Part shown: piece after piece, positions 60,537-64,000 of the stretch
How the letters are laid out: every line of letters begins with the position of its first letter
How positions within the stretch are numbered: the first letter of the stretch is position 1
DNA from: Spirochaetota bacterium
GTDB lineage: Bacteria > Spirochaetota > UBA4802 > JAGODF01
NCBI GenBank assembly: GCA_029974015.1
Contig: JARKUF010000002.1
Span: forward strand, 62,001-126,000
Length of the DNA stretch: 64,000 nucleotides
Direction: 5' to 3'
Notes under the pieces: model-generated
Seen by the model: the letters and a program-made list of their open reading frames with translations, nothing else
What the model was told of the DNA's origin: nothing
Databases searched by the model: none
Program-made: the position numbers and the translations under genes

Positions 60537-62552
60537 TTACTTTAGCGGGTAATGACGTTGTCCGTAAAAACCGGTCCCCTTTTCAAGGCTCCTGTTGTAC
60601 GATTCCAGTATTGCAGGCTGGACGCGGTGAAATTCCATCATGGCCTCCATCTGCTCTCGATAGCCGCCGCAGGGAAGCTTTCTGCGTTCTCCGGGGTCCC
60701 GGTTGAGGTCAAAAACCCAGCACATCTTGTCTCTCAGGGAATACTGGAGCTTGGTCATGTTGGTGTTAATTGATGTCATCGTGTTTTCATTGCCGAACAG
60801 GAAAATATATTTTCGTCTGGGACTGCTTTCCAGCATGGATTCCCCCTGGAATAGGCGGCGATTGTATCTGATGCCCATGGCGTCCAGGAGGGTCGGTACT
60901 ATGTCCGCATGGGTGGTGGGGAGCGTTATACGAGCCGGCCTGAAGAGCCCTGGCTGATAGAGCAGGGCCGGGACGCTGAAGTTTTCGTTGTAGCTGTCCC
61001 TGGAGTGGACCCATACGCCGGGATGTTGATTGAACGCCTCTCCATGGTCGCTCAGGACCACCAGAATTGTTTTGTCCAAAAGCCCCGCTTCTTCGAGATA
61101 GTCGTATATCCTCTTGATCTGGCAGTCTAACATGTGGACATTGTTGTAGTAACGGTTGAGGCGGTTTCGGGTATCGGGGAAGATCCTGTATTCCTCGCCA
61201 TAATCGACATAGGGCCAGTGTGCGGCAAAGCTGTAGTAGACGCCGATAAAAGGACGACCTGCCGTTTTTTTGAGCCTCTCGATGAAGAAGGTTACTGCAT
61301 CTATATCGTTCTTCCCGTAGGTTTCGTTCATGATCTTTCCTGGTATTTCGCTGTAGCCATAGAGGTCCCTGAAGCCGGAGTTGCGCATGAAGCCTCTGGG
61401 GAAAAACCAGTCCAGGGAGCCTGGAGTGACGAAAAACGCGTCATATCCATCGCCAAGAAAAGTCCTCAAAGATGGGATGACGACATCGGGCCGGGTGCAG
61501 AACATCTGCACCCTCGGGGAGGGATAAAGCCCGGAGAGCATGGAAAAGAGGGAACGGGGGCTTGTGTTTCCCGTTGAGTAATGGCAGTCGAAATACAGGC
61601 CCTTTTTAATCAGTTCGTGGAAAAAGGGCATCGGCATTTTGTTTCCCTTTTCCGTATTGAAGATGTACTCCTTGCCGATGCTTTCCATGACAATATACAG
61701 GACGTTCCATTTCTCGCCGCTCCTGTAGCGCAGTTTTCCCGCCCCGGTTTTAACTTCTGGATTGATGAAGCGTCCGTCGATGAGTTCCACGGAGCGCTCC
61801 TGGTTTGTCGTGGCTTCTCCGTCGGTTCCGAATGTCTCGTTCGTGTTCCAGTTGTCACTGGCGAAGAAGCTGGAGATGGTGTAGCACAGGGGAGGCCGGG
61901 CCATGTCTCCCTCGGCGGGGAAGGCCGTGAAAGAGCCCCATAGTATGTATGCGACGGCCGCGAGGGACGCCGTGGAGAAGGCAATCCGGTTTCTCCAGAT
62001 TGCGAAGGGCCTGCCGAAAAGGTGAAGGAGAAGGAGGGCAATTGGAACGGTAAAAAAGAGCGCGTCGGCAGGTTTGAGGAAATGCGCCGCTTCGTTCAGT
62101 TTTGTTGTGGCTAAAGATTCAAAGATGAGGTCCCTGGTGAGGCCGGTGTTCATGGATATCCAGAAGTGGAAACTCGTGTTGTAGAGGAAGGCCGCGCCGG
62201 TAACAAGGAAACAGGCGAAGGCGTTGAGTGCGTTAGTTATCGCTTTTCTGAAAGGGGTGCCCAATACTCGGCGAAGGAGGGCCAGGAATAATAAGAAAAT
62301 AGAGGACCCGCAGAGGGAAAAGAGCGCCTCATTGAATAGGCCTTTAAGAAAAAGATGGACCGGGGCCTGGGACACCATGAAGGCGGTGTCCACTTGTATC
62401 ATGTAATGAATGCGAAGGCGATACAAGGACCCCAAAACAAACAGGGCGGCGAAAAGGCCCGAGAAAAAATTCAACAGTTGCGGGTCCTGTCCGGTTATGT
62501 AAAAAAATGCGGCACGTATCCGCCTTATTAAGTTTTCGATTCGCAGTTTCAA
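60537..62552 (-). CDS. LTA-synthase-like membrane phosphotransferase (sulfatase superfamily)
   Basis: About 671 residues from TTG 62552 (GGAG 9 bases upstream; a TTG at 62579 would add 9). Five membrane segments lie in the first 220 residues. The extracellular catalytic domain has VLYIVMESIGKEYI (metal site), GNTSPRSLFSML (the Thr nucleophile of LtaS/OpgB-type enzymes), PVY/IGVYYSFAAHWPY and VVLSDHGEAFNQHPG (metal ligands). It fits the phosphoglycerol-transferase family that decorates envelope polymers. In a Gram-negative host this suggests modification of a glycan such as an OPG or LPS, not teichoic acid. Confidence 0.9.
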   Translation of the reverse strand: MKLRIENLIRRIRAAFFYITGQDPQLLNFFSGLFAALFVLGSLYRLRIHYMIQVDTAFMVSQAPVHLFLKGLFNEALFSLCGSSIFLLFLALLRRVLGTPFRKAITNALNAFACFLVTGAAFLYNTSFHFWISMNTGLTRDLIFESLATTKLNEAAHFLKPADALFFTVPIALLLLHLFGRPFAIWRNRIAFSTASLAAVAYILWGSFTAFPAEGDMARPPLCYTISSFFASDNWNTNETFGTDGEATTNQERSVELIDGRFINPEVKTGAGKLRYRSGEKWNVLYIVMESIGKEYIFNTEKGNKMPMPFFHELIKKGLYFDCHYSTGNTSPRSLFSMLSGLYPSPRVQMFCTRPDVVIPSLRTFLGDGYDAFFVTPGSLDWFFPRGFMRNSGFRDLYGYSEIPGKIMNETYGKNDIDAVTFFIERLKKTAGRPFIGVYYSFAAHWPYVDYGEEYRIFPDTRNRLNRYYNNVHMLDCQIKRIYDYLEEAGLLDKTILVVLSDHGEAFNQHPGVWVHSRDSYNENFSVPALLYQPGLFRPARITLPTTHADIVPTLLDAMGIRYNRRLFQGESMLESSPRRKYIFLFGNENTMTSINTNMTKLQYSLRDKMCWVFDLNRDPGERRKLPCGGYREQMEAMMEFHRVQPAILESYNRSLEKGTGFYGQRHYPLK

Positions 62553-62579
62553 CGTGTTTACTCCATTGATTGGGCCCAA

Positions 62580-63001
62580 CCTACTTTCAAAGCGTCGTAT
62601 GTCAATATAATATGGGAATCTCTAAAAATTAAATTTTTAAGGTTCCCTTAAATTGTAACTACTGGCATACTCAGGATTTAGGTTTTCCCGCCCGCCTTCG
62701 GTGGGCGGGAAAACCTAATTATTATAGGTTGCCTTTTGATGTTCCCGTCAATTGCAGCTATTGGCAAAATCAGAGGGAAAAACCGATTATTAAAAAGTTG
62801 CCATATTGCCCTGTGGGTTTAGCTTTGTCCTTTTCTTGAAAGCCTCCTAAATTTGTATTGATTCATCCGGGGACTTATTAGAAATGTTGTAGTTGCAATT
62901 TACTCAAGTTTTCACTCCCGGCGGCGTGGAAATCTTTAGCTCTGCTTATGCAAGTAGTACCATGAGAAAAATCGCACTTTGAAAGGACAGATAGGAAGTA
63001 C
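62580..63001. other. 422-base gap with repeat elements
   Basis: No gene seen. It carries a full composite repeat: module A GGGAATC ... GGTTCCC (62614-62647), a spacer with CTGGCATACTCAGG, module B with 16-base arms TTAGGTTTTCCCGCCC (62678-62693) and its complement (62703-62718), and a GGTTGCC end. A second, decayed copy follows at about 62751-62805. It keeps GCAGCTATTGGCA and the AGTTGCC end but has lost the hairpin. The last part (62810-63001) is AT-rich and probably holds the promoter of the next gene. Confidence 0.7.
62614..62731. repeat. Complete two-module extragenic palindromic element
   Basis: The most complete copy of the family: the AT-centred GGGAATC/GGTTCCC palindrome and the GC-rich GGTTTTCCCGCCC hairpin in order, separated by 30 bases. 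The architecture equals that of 10510-10631. Confidence 0.85.
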
Positions 63002-64000
63002 ATGCGTAAGATAGTGTCATCAGCGATGCCGGCCCTGGGGGGCGCCGGGGCCATGCTCCTCTTTTTCCTTTACGGCCTCATCAACAACCTCTCCATGTCG
63101 TACATGGGCAATACCAGCGAGGCCGTGGTGGATTTCATCCTTGGAAATTTCCTGGGTACTATCGTTGTCTTCATGGTGAAGGTCCTGGCGCTTTATCTTG
63201 TTCTGGGAGCACTGTCAGGGTTCTTTATCCTGGGGGCTGTGCGGGGTTATGAGGGCCTTACCTCCAAGAGGCTGTCACCACGAGTTGTCTGGATTATAAC
63301 CGCAGCAGGGACATTTATGGCCGTCCTCCTGCTCTTATTTCGGGACATCATACTCTATCCACAGGTGTATATTAATAATTTTTACGTAAAGGGCAGAGTT
63401 CTCTCTTTTTTCTTCGATTTTCTCACATCCAATTTCCATCCGGCTTTCTTTACCGCATTACTCTGGATTGCCGTTGCGGCCCTGATATGTCTGACGGCCG
63501 CCGGGGCCTTAAGGAGGGGGTGTCATCTGTCCGTTTCGCTTTATCTCGGAGTAATGCTGGTTCTGATGGCATCGGCGTTCCTTTACCTGAAAAGCCCCGC
63601 CCCGGAAACCCAAAACCGGGCTGAGGCAGGGTCCCCGAGCATTATCATCCTCGGGTCCGACGCCCTGCGCCCAGACCACTTCAGCGGTTATGGTTATCAC
63701 CGGAACACGACGCCGAATATCGATGCTCTTATCCGGGAAGGGGTATCCTTCACGAATACCCGCATCGAGGTGCCCAGGACCTTCCCGTCCTGGGTGTCGA
63801 TACTCACGGGCCAGTTTTCGGCCACTCACGGCATTCGACACATGTTTCCCACTTCGAGGGACCTCAACCGGGAATTCAAGTCGATGGTGAAGATCATGAA
63901 CGCGAAGGGGTACTACACCGCAGTGACGGGTGATTATGCCGCCGATATCTTTACCCGTATAGATCTGGGTTTCCAGCGCGTGGACGCGCCCTATTTCAAT
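63002..64000 (+). CDS. Sulfatase-superfamily membrane protein, 3' end outside the window
   Basis: Open from ATG 63002 to the right edge (333 codons, no stop). About five hydrophobic segments (residues about 8-30, 50-80, 98-122, 148-168 and 178-195) come first. The beginning of an alkaline-phosphatase-like domain follows at about 215: SIIILGSDALRPDHFSGYGY (metal-binding Asp), NTTPNIDALIREGVSF and RTFPSWVSILTGQF. The last segment stands where sulfatases have C/S-x-P-S-R; here Thr is the likely nucleophile and Trp replaces Arg. A ribosome site AGGA lies 6 bases upstream. A phosphotransferase or phosphatase is more likely than a formylglycine sulfatase. Confidence 0.85.
   Translation, partial: MRKIVSSAMPALGGAGAMLLFFLYGLINNLSMSYMGNTSEAVVDFILGNFLGTIVVFMVKVLALYLVLGALSGFFILGAVRGYEGLTSKRLSPRVVWIITAAGTFMAVLLLLFRDIILYPQVYINNFYVKGRVLSFFFDFLTSNFHPAFFTALLWIAVAALICLTAAGALRRGCHLSVSLYLGVMLVLMASAFLYLKSPAPETQNRAEAGSPSIIILGSDALRPDHFSGYGYHRNTTPNIDALIREGVSFTNTRIEVPRTFPSWVSILTGQFSATHGIRHMFPTSRDLNREFKSMVKIMNAKGYYTAVTGDYAADIFTRIDLGFQRVDAPYFN

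Noticed and set aside
60537-62552. Lipoteichoic acid synthase proper, implying a Gram-positive host.
   Set aside because: The window has several outer-membrane proteins (BamA-type, OmpA-type, LolA-like), so the enzyme more likely modifies another envelope glycan.

Overview
The window is GC-rich DNA from a Gram-negative (double-membrane), anaerobic, probably acetogenic or CO-utilising bacterium. Evidence for two membranes is a BamA/D15-type barrel, an OmpA-type protein, a LolA-like periplasmic carrier and several lipoproteins. Anaerobic one-carbon metabolism is shown by a complete CO dehydrogenase/acetyl-CoA synthase (CODH/ACS) locus. The style of the accessory genes (SpoIIE phosphatase with TPRs, FecR, MORN, PD40-OmpA, Trx-NHL and STAS proteins) reminds me of deep-branching Spirochaetota/Leptospirota-like lineages. 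This is an impression, not a demonstrated placement; a Desulfobacterota-like host is an alternative.

Layout. 1-14.7 kb: end of a response-regulator receiver domain, polyprenyl diphosphate synthase, mfd, a series of envelope lipoproteins and secreted proteins (two share a C-terminal domain), a PPP-type phosphatase, a formylglycine-generating-enzyme-like protein, a membrane SpoIIE phosphatase with TPRs, a LolA-like protein, rsmE and a ThiS-like carrier. 14.9-28.6 kb: the Wood-Ljungdahl carbonyl-branch locus, all on the plus strand: coiled-coil protein, radical SAM protein, CooC ATPase 1, a zinc-site MetE/UroD-fold methyltransferase, CooC ATPase 2, CODH (AcsA/CooS), a single polypeptide joining ACS (AcsB) to the small subunit of the corrinoid iron-sulfur protein (AcsD), the large subunit AcsC, the corrinoid reductive activator, and a DUF3786 protein. 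It ends at a strong two-way terminator hairpin. No AcsE methyltransferase is seen in this window. 28.7-32.6 kb (minus strand): a 34-residue lysine-rich protein, an M16C peptidase, and a ferredoxin-thioredoxin reductase catalytic chain paired with a glutaredoxin. 33-52.4 kb: MORN protein, metallophosphoesterase, CoA-binding protein, thiol peroxidase, GAF/HD-GYP protein, SlyD-like isomerase, Ldh-family oxidoreductase, Na/phosphate symporter, outer-membrane barrel, two J-domain proteins, MATE exporter, Trx-NHL protein and PD40-OmpA protein. 52.6-64 kb: tRNA-Arg(TCG), a small abundant-looking protein, a STAS protein, an ADP-forming acyl-CoA synthetase, a FecR protein, a three-repeat secreted protein, a THUMP RNA methyltransferase, two small secreted proteins, an LTA-synthase-like enzyme and, running off the right edge, a sulfatase-superfamily membrane protein.

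How it fits together. CODH makes CO from CO2 (or oxidises CO). ACS joins CO, CoA and a methyl group delivered by the corrinoid protein AcsC/AcsD. The activator re-reduces inactive cobalt and the CooC proteins are expected to load nickel. The ADP-forming acyl-CoA synthetase 26 kb away could turn acetyl-CoA into acetate plus ATP. Redox support comes from FTR/glutaredoxin and thiol peroxidase.

The most unusual features are the AcsB-AcsD fusion, the zinc methyltransferase inside the acs locus, and a family of extragenic palindromic elements built of two recognisable modules. These elements recur in at least eight intergenic places, and one appears to supply the translation start region of the STAS gene.
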